Shown: positions 36,201 through 47,800 of the stretch, piece by piece
Position numbering within the stretch: position 1 is the stretch's first letter
Layout of the letters: each line of letters starts with the position of its first letter
Origin: Triops longicaudatus
Lineage: Eukaryota > Arthropoda > Branchiopoda > Notostraca > Triopsidae
Assembly (NCBI GenBank): GCA_022885665.1
Contig: JAGQDJ010000087.1
Coordinates: forward strand, 62,001 to 126,000
DNA: 64,000 nucleotides
Direction of reading: 5' to 3'
Notes under the pieces: model-generated
What the model saw: only the letters and a program-made list of their open reading frames with translations
The model's database searches: none
What the model was told of the DNA's origin: nothing
Made by a program: the position numbers and the translations under genes

Positions 36201-39200
36201 CAACATCCGCACTTAAATTATTTGGAAAACCTAAAGCGTTTCGACAAGACTGGACGGTACGGAAGACGATGCGAGGAATTGCGATACGCAGCCAATCGAA
36301 TAAACTCAAGAATACCAACCACCCAGTATTTCAAAATAATGTTTGATTAACAATTAACTAAAACATTTGTCACATGCCAACAAAACTAACCAGGCAAGTC
36401 CTTGGAAAACTGGGAAAAGAGCTTTTGCTAAATTTTTGCCACGGAAGTAATTGGCCATTTTTCATGTGTCAAGTGACGACGTGGTGCCTGTGACATCAAG
36501 ATGAAATGCAACAGAGAATTGTCAATTATGCTTGGTAAAGCGAGGCAAAGCATTAAATGAATATTTAATGACGGTTTTCAAAGTTTAATTTTGTTTCGCT
36601 AAACACGTTTGTTTTCTTAACCCGTGTAGCTTAACATACACATACGTCAATGCAATATGATTTGCGTTATGACAAACCAGTTGAAATTTTTTTATTATTT
36701 CACTAAGCTTTCCGCAAATTGTAGCTTCTTTATTTGCTTATTTGGAGTGAAACTAAAAGCACAATACTACCGCTTTATCCCATAATATAATTACCTTATA
36801 ACTGCCCATTTACTGTGTTGATTCTAAGATTGGCCATTCGCGCTAAGCAAGAACACAGTAGAGCACTAAACGTTTAAATTTTCAACGTGCAAGCTGGTAC
36901 GAACTGGTTTTCCTGTTTACATCAACCCATGGAGCCAAATATGGGATATTAAAAAAGCTAAACCAGTATACCTTGCGATAAGACCGTACTGTGTGGTATC
37001 TTGATATCTTCCGACGAGGCTTTGATTTTCATGCCTACTAGCGATTCAGCTTGTTACTCATCATTAGCCTCATAAACCTTGGGGCATCATGGGATCATGC
37101 CGATATTGCTTCACATTTGGCCAAGTGGGAAAAATTCCTCTTTTCTTACAAATCGCATGTTTCATTGCAACCCTTGCAGTTCAGAGCTCACTGAAATTCA
37201 ATTTACCATCTTCCTATATTAATAACTGCATTAACTGAACACTTGACCTCCTTGACCGGATACCAGACAAGAACACAAGTGGATTGGTTGTCATGACAAA
37301 ATTATTTGTTTGAAATACTTTTTATCAGTAAAACTATTAACCCATCTCCCGAGCATTGCTCCTAGGTAGCGAGGTTTAAGTTTTCAACAGTAACATCTAG
37401 AAAAGAAAGCTGACTCGCATAGAAAAGTAGGTCAGGGAGAGGCACTCTTGCTTGCCTTGTAACACACGTAAGTCCAAAATTGCATCTTAATTAATTTGAA
37501 TTTATGTGCAAAGAATCTCACCGTCCCCCAAGAGGACTTCTTGTTTACTTCGCTCAATGAAGAGGACGATTAAATAAGAATGTATGGTTGAGAAACCAAA
37601 GTCAAGAAGGTCCATTCACAATAGGCAGGTCACTTTGTTTACGCTCGCGTACTAGGCGAAATAAGACCTAACGACTTTAAACTGTTTATAAACTAATACT
37701 CAAGAAAGAAAACTGAAACAAAATGTTCCGGAACACCACTAATTAACTAGGAAAAATAAATTAAAACTGATTACACGTAAGTTTCCGTTAGGGATCCCTT
37801 TTCTCCTGCAGGTAATAGACCATCCGGTTTGACCTAAACATCCTTCGTTCTATAACCTATTTCCGCACACACCGTTAAAATCGGAGAACTGTGAACTTGA
37901 CGAACGGTTTTACCCTATTCCTGGAAGTTAAGATGCGCATTTAAAAGCCAAAATTCGGGGAAAGAGAATTTTCCGAGGGGTCGAGGTCGACCTAGGTCGC
38001 AAGTTGTTAGGGGGGCTGAGGGGCCGGTCAATGGCATTTTAAGCCCATTTACCCGAACACACGAACCGGAGACCGGTTTGCTGAGGATGAACCAGCTTCT
38101 AGTTACACACAAAGGAACAAAGGGGAAAACGAGGAAAACGAAGAAAAGAAGGGGAACCTACCACTTTAACTTTCGGCATGTTCTAACCTCGGCTCTTGTA
38201 CTACGTATTAGGAATTCTGTGCTAAAGCCCCTTCAGGCATCAAATGCAAACAGGGACCCAGCAACAGCGAAGCGGACCATAACAGACAAAAGCAGGGCGA
38301 CTGTCGCAAAGCTGTTCTCAATTAAAATAGGGTTTTAAAACATGTTCCTATCAAATACGATCTGGAATCAAGGCTATGTTTACAGCGGAGCTTATGACTG
38401 ATCGACTATCAATAATTAATGGGTATATTTACCTAAAAAATGTCCCAACCCGGTCGCTGTCCACCGCTCCTTCAGGCCACAACAAACAGTACTGTTGTGA
38501 CGTTATGGCTAGGCTCCGTCCACCGACCTCTGCGCCTGCGCGGGAGTAAATCGACATCCACAAGTACACTTCGCCGCCTATTACGAACATGGATGAAATA
38601 GTTATTTTATAGTTTACCTGCTTCGTCCAATTTTTAAAAATTTAACATATGATCATTTTCACTTTTTATTGTTTCGTTTTTACACCTGAAGATGGTAAAA
38701 GGTTAATATTTAAATTAATTACAGTCATGTTAAAATATTTCGGAAATTATTTATTTTACACCCTCGCTTCATTATCTAGAAACTAACGCAAAATTAGATA
38801 ATCAGGACCGCTGAAATATAATGAACTCACATTCACAAAATGCGCTTGGATGAATTTTAGATAATTCCCATTGGATTGTATGCCTTTCCAGCGCTCCACT
38901 ATTCACTACCCCACTGTGGTCCTTGCACTGAGCAAGTGCTACGTGCCTGTAGCCTAGAAGTCGTTACTTCGCGACACCTAGTAGAAGTAAAGGAAGTTTG
39001 CAGATCAGATAGAGCATGTACCTCGGATTATAGGGTCACTCGGTTCAGAGGGATCAAACCTTCATCTGATGGGGAGGGTATTCTTTGGCCAGTAGTACCA
39101 GTGCGAGCCCAGAAAGGTAAACAGAATGATATACCCTTAACTGGCACTAGTAGTAATGGGACCCCTTGCAAGAACGGGGAAAAGCGTGTGAAATTGCTAG

Positions 39201-41891
39201 ACGAGGCTAATTGCTACTTTTACATTCGTTACCTCGTGGAGCGCGGACAGGGTATGGTACAGCTCAGTTTCTGTTAATAAATTTAGCAGCAGTGGAACGA
39301 GTTTACAAATGGACTTCTTTCAAATGACACATAAGTGGGGAGAACTGTCTTGACAACCCCGCTGTATTTCAGAGTACAGCAAAACTCTAATTTGGACAAA
39401 CTCGGTTACGAAATCTATCGAGTGTGCCAACAGCCACAGCAGTGCTATCTTAATCGTGACGATATAGGCTTATACTTCATTCATTGGGAATGTAGCCTTA
39501 AGTCATAGGTATCACGGCGCACCTTATTATTTTCTGGTGAAACATTTCTAACGTGTTATTACAGCAACCAAAAATGTTAATTAATTTCAGGTCTTGCAGT
39601 GAGGTAATCGCTATTACGAAGTCTTTCGATGGCAGAAAATCTGTCTAGATTGTCTTGTAGCTAATAAATAGAGAATATTCGTGACCCTGTTTATCATTTT
39701 GCGATTCTTAGTTTCCATAAGTAGCAAGGAACTAAACTCATTAACTGGAAAATCCATTCATCCGAATGTATAGCCTCTAGACGTATATGTAATGTGTGCT
39801 CTTTATTAAGCCATTGTGTTCTTGCTGGAAACGTAAATAAGTTCAAGCTAGCCTTGAAACTGTTCTTCTCTTATAGTCTGGGTACCAGTTGGTCCAAAAG
39901 TAACATTGTGTGTAATGAATTGGCCCAAAATTGAATCTCCCCAAAAGAAGCTTGCAACTCAATTTTTTAGTGGTATACTATACGTATCGAAATGAAAATT
40001 TACAGTAATCCTAATCAATATTGGAAAATTCTAGCCGCATCTCTTTTGCTAAGTAGCACATCTTAGGTAAAACTGGATTAAAAATAGAAAATGCGCGATT
40101 GCAGATGTGCAGTTCTCAAACGACACAATGGAGGTCCCTACAAAAGTGCTTCAAAATTACAGTATATTTTTCTCTTGATAGCGGCCTACAGCTATATAAG
40201 AGTATTTTTTTAATGTTTTCCTTCTATTTAAGGTGATTTTTCAAAAAATTCGCAACAAGAAACGTCATTCAGCGTTAAAATACACGCGATCTATTTTTCG
40301 TGGCAGAGAAAGCGGCTGCACGAACTCTGCGGCTGTTGCAGTCGTCTCAAAGCGTGTCTTGGGCTTACTATGACTCCTGTAAATTACAGAGGAATCGTGG
40401 TGCTTGAACTTTTAGCGGATTGTTCAAGGTTATACGGTGAGCTTAAAACTAATTTCCATACACTTTGGGTATCATTAATAAGCATAAGAACGAAAAAAGT
40501 AGCACTCTAGTTTAAGAAGTGCGGTGAAACCATAATTTATTTAATTTCTCAAACAAACTCTTTACTCCTTTAGCAGGAAAATTCGTTTGACGTCTAGCTT
40601 GCAATACATGGTAGAAATAGCAGTGATTTTTGTCAACCTCAAAGGAACTTGCGTTCAAAATTAATGATTTTTATACAATTTTCTCGCATTACAATTCACC
40701 CGTATCTAATATTGAATTACGTTCCATTTGCGTTTAAATGTATTTACTTTGTTTCTTTAGCATGTCATAATAAAGACTTCCTGTTAATTCCCGGTGCACA
40801 TTTTTGTGCATCCCATTTGTCAACTTTCCGATTATTAAACATCCTTTAATTCCCGTTATTTAGAAAATGTAGAATTCTATCCAACTTCGTTCCAGTTTAA
40901 CGGTAAATGAAACTTCTGTCCATCATACTAGTGAAAGGTAAACCCATTTTACCACAAATAATACTCACGAGTGGTGACACAGTAATTAAAGTGAGGTCTC
41001 TTCGACCTTGTGCTAGGTCAGCATTGGGCTCCTTTGTACTACAAAGGAACCCAATGCTGACCTAGCACAAGGTCGAAGGACCCTCGTTTTTGTAGCTCAT
41101 TTTGGCATAACACGTGTTTCAGGACTCGGCGGTCATTCTGTGCACGTGCGCAAGTCCCAAGATTCTGCTGTCCAAATCACTCAATTTTTTTGAGTTTACT
41201 CCTTGTGAAAATATTGTCAGACCTTATTGTTGTGTTTCCTATTTAAATATCAAAGAACAAGTGAAAACTCATTGAATGCGGGGACATGTCTATCGGGCTC
41301 AAGGAACGTGTGTAATCTTGACGTTCATTTCGTAATGAGAGCCCCTAGTTCTTTGCTATCTCATTAATTATCCTCTTTGGTCGTAAGTGAGAAATACAAA
41401 TCTACTGTCTTCTGTCGTCTAATCAAATTATATTTTCGACCAACTCAGAAAAAAAATTTATGCGTTATTTTAGCCGTGAAACAACACGGAATGTATTACG
41501 TCGCTGATATGTATAACGAAAGGACAAGATTTTGTGGAACGCATGGAATCAGCTAAGTCACAAGGATTTGAACATGACGAATGTCTACAGAAACCAACTT
41601 ACGCATAAAGTTCTGGCAGAAAATCAGGATATGCTAACTCATAGGAACAACGACAACAATTGAAACCCCGTCTTTGCCCTCTTTGTCGAGAACGATCCCA
41701 ATGTACGCCATTCTTCCGACAAAGTGTTACCATCAAAGTTTTAGATATGCTTCGTTGTCAACGATATGAACCCCCAAAGATTGTCTGCTTACTTTCAGAA
41801 AATGCAACACATGCTTCCATGGCAGCCAGGCTGGGCCATTCCGTCTTGGCCCGGTGTCATGGTAGAATGTAACAGCGATACGCTCTGCGTA
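33279..41891. other. Long AT-rich region, no supported gene
   Basis: No convincing exon was found in these 8.6 kb on either strand. A 133-codon plus-strand frame at 38876-39277 resembles nothing known. The only strong structure is the palindrome at 41000-41078. If the isolated exon at 32885-33278 belongs to the Fife-like gene, this would be intron. Confidence 0.5.
41000..41078. repeat. Near-perfect 79-bp palindrome (foldback)
   Basis: Left arm 41000-41038 and right arm 41040-41078 are reverse complements at 38 of 39 positions (single C/A mismatch, 41029 against 41049), around a single centre base. Weaker pairing (GAGG/CCTC) extends outward. As RNA it would form a long, almost bulge-free hairpin. 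No coding potential. Confidence 0.95.
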
Positions 41892-41974
41892 TTACGACGC
41901 CCCAGTGTGACAACTACTCCCAGGGAGAGCAGTAGAATTTAGACTTCGTTTTGCGACAAAGAAATTTATATTAC

Positions 41975-43189
41975 CGGAATCCTTGCCGTTAAGAACAGTG
42001 TGCGGGACCGGTGGACGTGACCTGGGCATACTAGTCAGCCCTTCTGCGTTATCTTGCAAATTATACCAGTGTGGCTGCTCATCTACAACTGACTGGTCTC
42101 CTAAATCTAGCAATAATTCACCTAAAAATTCGTGACGTTGGTTCTGTCCACTTTGGAAATGCCACGCGCTAACTTCCAACTTGTGACAACGCAAGTCGTC
42201 GGGACTGATACTCTCGTACACCATCGTCTGATGCCATTCCGGATTGCTGGTACACGATAAAACGCGTGTTCGACGCTGCAACTCCGCTCCCCCGGGAAGA
42301 AGCTTACACTAGAACCGGATAATTAAACACTTTAATGTCGCCACAGGGGAAATTCATGTCATGATACTTTAATGAACGGCTCTGGCCTAGAATCACCGTC
42401 AGGCTTTCGCGTTTGTAACCCACGTGCTCGGAGAACCGTAACGTAAAGAATATGGGCACGGACATCGTGACAAACTAATAACTGCACTTGTCCCAACGGA
42501 AGAGACCACTAGAAAATAAAATTTTATTTTCATAACAACTTGGACTGGGCATTAGCTTTCCTACTTTGCGTTTCTTAATGTCAGTATCTACGGCCTCGAA
42601 AGATCCGGACAAGCGTTTGGTTACTCCGTTGGCTTGCAAACGATGCGGAGAATGACTTTTGTCTCGGCTGTCATTTCCATTCAAATCCACGGATGGCTTT
42701 CGACGACGAACTGTATCCCGATCGCGCAGAACGACCTCAATTTCTCCCTTGCTCTGCGTAACAATGGACTGAACTTCCATAGCACTCTTGCCGCTTAATG
42801 TAATGCCATTCCATTCCAGTATTTGGTCTCCTGCAATACATTTTCGAGAATAGGGGTATTGCTAAGTATACGAGAATAATACCTTCTTTAACTTGTCCGA
42901 GCGTATCAGCAATGCCTCCTGGCGATATTTCTTTCACAATGGCTCCACAATCTTTGGCATACGGCAACGATACTCCTCCGATGATTTTCATACCTACATT
43001 TTCTCCTGCGCAGAAAAACTTGGTTAAAGCAATTCTAGTAATGAAAAGAATCCTTACCAGAATCGCACGATAATAGGATGCGCTTCACTGGAAATGGGTA
43101 TCGCTTTAAGGAACTTGACTTGCGTTTTTCTTCGTTTTTATTTAGCTCACGCTCCCGGTCCTTTTGAGCCATGGTGTGAAGGGACTCCT
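41975..43189 (-). CDS. Fife: PDZ-C2A part of Fife/Piccolo-like active-zone protein
   Basis: C-terminal domains of a presynaptic scaffold that organises synaptic-vesicle release sites. In-phase exons: 43058-43189, 42883-43005, 42565-42830, 42368-42508, 41975-42308. The lead-in RYPFPVKRILLSCDSG is followed by a PDZ domain (GMKIIGGVSLP, ISPGGIADTLGQVKEG, DQILEWNGITLSGKSAMEVQ), which is closer to the Piccolo PDZ than to RIM. A Ser/Lys-rich linker leads to the C2A domain: GQVQLLVCHD, ILYVTVLRARGL, EPFIKCKLLPG, RRTRVLSCTSNPEWHQT, FLGELLLDL, HWYNLQ. Several acidic Ca2+-ligand positions of synaptotagmin-type C2 loops look replaced, so Ca2+ binding is doubtful. The last exon ends at a donor (TCCG|GTAATA) or reads on to a stop at 41892. 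The acceptor of the first exon is uncertain (43189 or 43187), as is its link to the upstream part. Confidence 0.82.
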
Positions 43190-44875
43190 CTGTTGAGGAA
43201 AAGGAAATGTCACAAAACAGTGGATAAGTCTCAGATTGTTGGGTCCCTAATGTAACTTTACAAGAAACCCAAAAGTAAACTCACATGTGGTAAACGGTGG
43301 TGGGTGATGGTTAAGCGCACGGCACAGTACAGCCAAAAAGTTATTTTTTTGATCACAGCCACAGCCAGAGCTCTAATAAAACACCTTCAGCCCAAGTTAA
43401 AAAACTGTCCAAAGACATGTCAGTGTCCGGGATTACAAAAGGAAGGTTTCCAATAAAGAATAACCAAATAAATGAACGATGAATGGATCGTGATTTCCGA
43501 AAGGTTTCCAAAGAAACAAATAACGAATAAAGTAAAAAGGCGTCCAGATATGTTTTCGTTTAACCACAGCCATTACGCATCGTGTATAATGCAAACCTTG
43601 CACAATCATGTTTGGAAATATTGAGGCTTCGACGTAGTGGTACACATGCACACACTCGTGGACCAACATTCACTTTAGATGGAGGAGAATAAGGAAGAGA
43701 CAGGGACTATGAAGTTTTTGTCCAAAAAGTGGCTGAAACAATGCTATTCCAAAAGGTTGCACTTCGAGAAGTCACTGAATCAAAAGTAACAAGGAAAACT
43801 TTTGCTGGACCTAGCCTGAAATAAATATTATGTAAGAAAAACGGGGGAAATCTGCCTTTCAACTCTCAGATAGATCATTCTCAATGATTCCTGTAACCTC
43901 GTAACTGTTTAGTTCCTTGCTGTGAAATGGGGGCAAGCGCGATTTTAGGTCATAACTAGTGAACCGGCTTCCCTTTTTTTCAATAAGGCACAGGTACTGT
44001 TTTTTGTCTTGCGATTATTGCACTTCTGACTTCAATATATCCCGGAGCTGTGAAAACCGATGATTGAATCGGAAGGACGCAAAAGAATAACAAAATAAAG
44101 AGGAAGAAATAAATCAAAAGAGAACCTTTTAAAAAATTATCTCTATGAAGCAAAGCTCGGAACTGAGATGTAAACTTGAAACGCGAAAAATGTTTCGTGC
44201 AACAAGCTGTAGACACCAGCAGTAAGCCAACATTCAAAACACAGAAAAAAACGTTCATGCGTTTGGCCCAACCGACAGTACGGTTTTATTGCTTTAGCAA
44301 TAAAAAGTCCACAGAGAAAGAACTATATTTATCACATGGAAAGTGTACGATCAATGTTCTGTTTCAGACTAGTCTGATGGGGAGAAAAGAAGAAGCTTCA
44401 TATCGCTCTTAGGGTAGGGAACCGACATTGTTGTGCAATGAAAAAAAAAAAAAAGAAATGAGCTAAAAAAAAGAGAACAATTCTACGGCGCGTACACATC
44501 GTCCAAGATAAAAGAAGAACAGAAGTACGACACAAAAAGTGTTCTCACGAGAGTAAGATTCAGTTATGCTCTATGCCCCCAATGAGGTAAGTACGTGGCA
44601 AATATTTTGTAAATTAAAAGGACTTGTCTGAATGGCGAGACTAAGACGAACAAAATGAGAACTCTCTATGGGATACCAAGCGAAAAAGTGGTTCACTTAA
44701 CATAAGTTACACAAAGCGAAATATATTGTTAGCAGGTTGGTGTAATAGGGTCTGAGGAGGAACCAGAAAGTGAAAGTTTAAGAGAAGATTCTAAATAAAA
44801 GATTCAACAATTCGTCAACAAAGATCAAGAGATCTTTCAACAGTTCTTTTCCTCGTCTTGTTCTCTCGCGTATTT
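43190..44875. other. Unresolved intron or 3' UTR within the Fife-like gene
   Basis: This 1.7-kb stretch separates a frame ending in a stop codon (44876) from the PDZ-C2A exons. One candidate linking exon (43285-43372, minus) fits in phase if the upstream exon uses a GT at 44927-44926 and the PDZ exon starts at 43187, but it encodes an unexpectedly hydrophobic stretch (ITFWLYCAVRLTI) and may be fortuitous. If unspliced, the region would be 3' UTR of a shorter form. Confidence 0.4.
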
Positions 44876-47800
44876 CTAATGCAGGTAGCCTTTTGCGTAA
44901 CGAGATTGCCCACCACCACCACCATACTTGCCTCGGGATTCCGCCAAGGGGCTGGCACCCAGGTCTTCCAGGAGTTTGCGCGATCGGCTTGGCAAGTCGG
45001 GCAGCAAGGGCATAGGCGGGAGTTCATGATTCAGATCCACGTCGACGTCGCTTGCTAAGGGAGACAAATCGGCAAGACGTTCATAGAGACCGCTAGTGTA
45101 GTCATCGGTACGGAATTCTGTACGGAAAGTGGAAGCCAAGCGCTCCATAGAACGTTCTTCCTCGGTTAGAATGCCGCCGGAAGAAAATTTTCCCCCCACC
45201 ATGTTACCTGGGGCACTGTTGCCGTACTCGTTGTAGCGCCGTGTCGGGGACACGGACAACGTTTGGTGTCCGTAGGCATCGTAAGGATTGCGTCGACGAC
45301 CGTACTCGTCTCGTAAAATTTCATCGATAGATTTCAGGATGGAGGACGTACCCCCGGGACTGGTCGACAAGTGCCCGCCATGGGTACCAGCACCCAACCG
45401 GCTCGGCGACACGTTCGAATCACCGGTTTCGCGTAAACGTGCCAAACGCACGAGCTCGTCATGTAAGCGCGCATTTTGATCAATTTGCTGGCGGCGACGG
45501 GCAATTTCCATTTTGATTCGCTGCTTCTTCATTTCGCGATTCAACGGGTCATCGTCGTCCCCTTCGTCGTCACTGCCGTAAGGAGAAGGATGCCAGGAAC
45601 GCGGTTTGCGAGTCAGTGTGCGCTTCTCCTCTCGGCTGCGTCGCAAATCCGACAAAGCCGAACGACTGCGTTCGCCCCAATAATCCCCGAGACTAGTTCC
45701 TCCGCTTTCGCTGGCTCTTCGGACTCGGCCGTTGGTGCCGAGCGGTCGTCGGTTTCCAAGCCAGTCTTCGTCGTCAGCCAAACGGCTCAGAGCTGTACCA
45801 GAGTAGGACGTAGTCAGGGGAGCATTTCCTGACAAACCACCGCCGTAGCGTTTGTCCAGGATTCCTACAGCGCGCCGCACGGGATCTTCAATTGATTCGT
45901 ACTCGTAGGCTTTGCTTGGTAAACGGGATTTCAATAGAGACATATACCCCTAGAAACACATTGGCACATCATTTAGCTGTGTTAAAAACGTAGTCAGTAA
46001 AACTGAAACGTCAACGTTTCGAGTAATGCTTTTCAGCGGAAGTCTTTCATCCTTACCTCTTGGGTTAAGTTGTCTTCACGCATGAAAGTATGCCCAGCTG
46101 GTAAACGTGGATCGGAGAGCTGGCGACGATGACCGCGTCCCTTGCGAGCTCGCAGTCCTGTCCCGGTATTTAACGGTTGTGTGAGTCGACGCTGAATCTC
46201 CAACCTGACGTAAAAATCATGAAGTTTCTTGAGTAAGATTGACAACATTACAAAGAAAAATCAGAGAAACGAATGAAGAGACACAAACAAGGAAACCAAT
46301 GTTTCAAAGCATGCGTTGTACACGCATTAAAAGGAGTCTGTTGCAACCTACATTTAAGTCCGTACAACCTCCAAAATCCCCTCGAACCAAAATTGAGATT
46401 GACACTTATTAACGTCAATCACATGCAAATTGGAAACATAGTCTCAACTTCTTGCTTTTATTATTGCTGCAATTAGATTGTCAGCATGGAATTTAACATT
46501 CTAAGCTATGATCCGCTTAAATGGATCACGATCTGTCATCCATCTTAGCGGATTGTGATCTGAAAAATTGATCCGTGGTTCATAGTTCGTGATCCGTGAC
46601 CTTGCAAGCCACGCACGCTCAGTCCTTATAGCCAGTAAGTCAAAAGGGACGCTGTGCTAACGAATTCAAGTTAGCTGTGCCATTCTTAGTTTCGAGAAGA
46701 GAACATGTAGGAGACGAGTCATTCGTATAATACGTGTCAAAACAGTGTCACGTTTAATTCAGAAACAAACTTCGTTCTACATTTTAACTAAACAACAGAA
46801 TCTCCTTTCCCTTTGCCATCGTATTTAAACTGGTATAATCAAGGGCGTCGCCAAGGAGTTTTCATTGGGGGGAGGGGCTTGATTTTATGACTGTACAACG
46901 ATTTTGCAGACTCTAGTTATGATGCTTTTTACCGAATCGGTTTTGGACCAATTATTGGGGGGGGGGGGGACACTCCACCACCCCTCGCGACGCCCCAGGG
47001 ATATCACAGAAAACAATGCTGTTTCTTTTTCAAAAGGTAAATTAAAAAAAATCCGGTCAACATGGATAATTATGTTTAATGTGTACTTCTGTTGTAACAT
47101 GCAAAATTCTATGCTGCTTAACATGGAATAAAAGTACAGGGGACATTATATTCAAGACAGACTGGAGTTTTTACGATATTATTTTTGCACTATAGTTATT
47201 ATTAATGATTGTTTCAAAATTTAACGAAATTTTAATGAAAGTTTCAAATGTCTCAAAATTCCTGATCGTATTAGGAAAAAATCCAAATATCGTGAAAACG
47301 GATCGCGATACGAAATCTGGATTTCACCGTAATACAGAAATAGTTGAATATCTGAGCCCAATGGAAGACAAAGTTGTAACGAAGACGGACATTCAGGTAA
47401 CGATCAAAAGAAGTGTGTATTACCGTTTAGCCGGGTCGCGCAGTGACGCGTACTTGTCCAATTCCCGTCGCAAACGCAAATCTCGCTCACGCTCTCTGTC
47501 GCTCATTCGCAGCATGTCTTCTTCCGTAGCCCTACACCTCAAGTCGTCTACTCCACTATCACTGAAGGTAGAGGTTGTTGACGTAAGAGCTGCTGTTCCC
47601 AGTAAGTGATGTAGATCCGGGGGCAAAACTTCCGCCAGACTTTCCACAAGACTCTTTTCTCTCTTCAAACCCGTTGCTTCGGACAAAGCAGAACGCATGC
47701 CAGTACTGGTAATAACACTTGAACCTATCCATTCAAATGAATTACGTTCTGCCTAAAAGCGCAAAGAAAGGCAATTTCACCTTGGAGCAATCCTAGAGCT

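Noticed and set aside
38876..39277. 133-codon plus-strand frame
   Set aside because: No recognisable motifs and no supporting splice signals; open frames of this length are expected by chance in a window of this size.
41000..41078. Palindrome read as a miRNA precursor
   Set aside because: The stem is almost bulge-free and the loop is too small; typical animal precursors are imperfect with a larger loop.
42281..43005. Assignment of the PDZ-C2A exons to RIM
   Set aside because: The PDZ segment LEWNGITLSGKSAMEVQSI and C2A segment NPEWHQTMVYESIS resemble Piccolo more than RIM; Fife/Piccolo is preferred, though RIM kinship remains.
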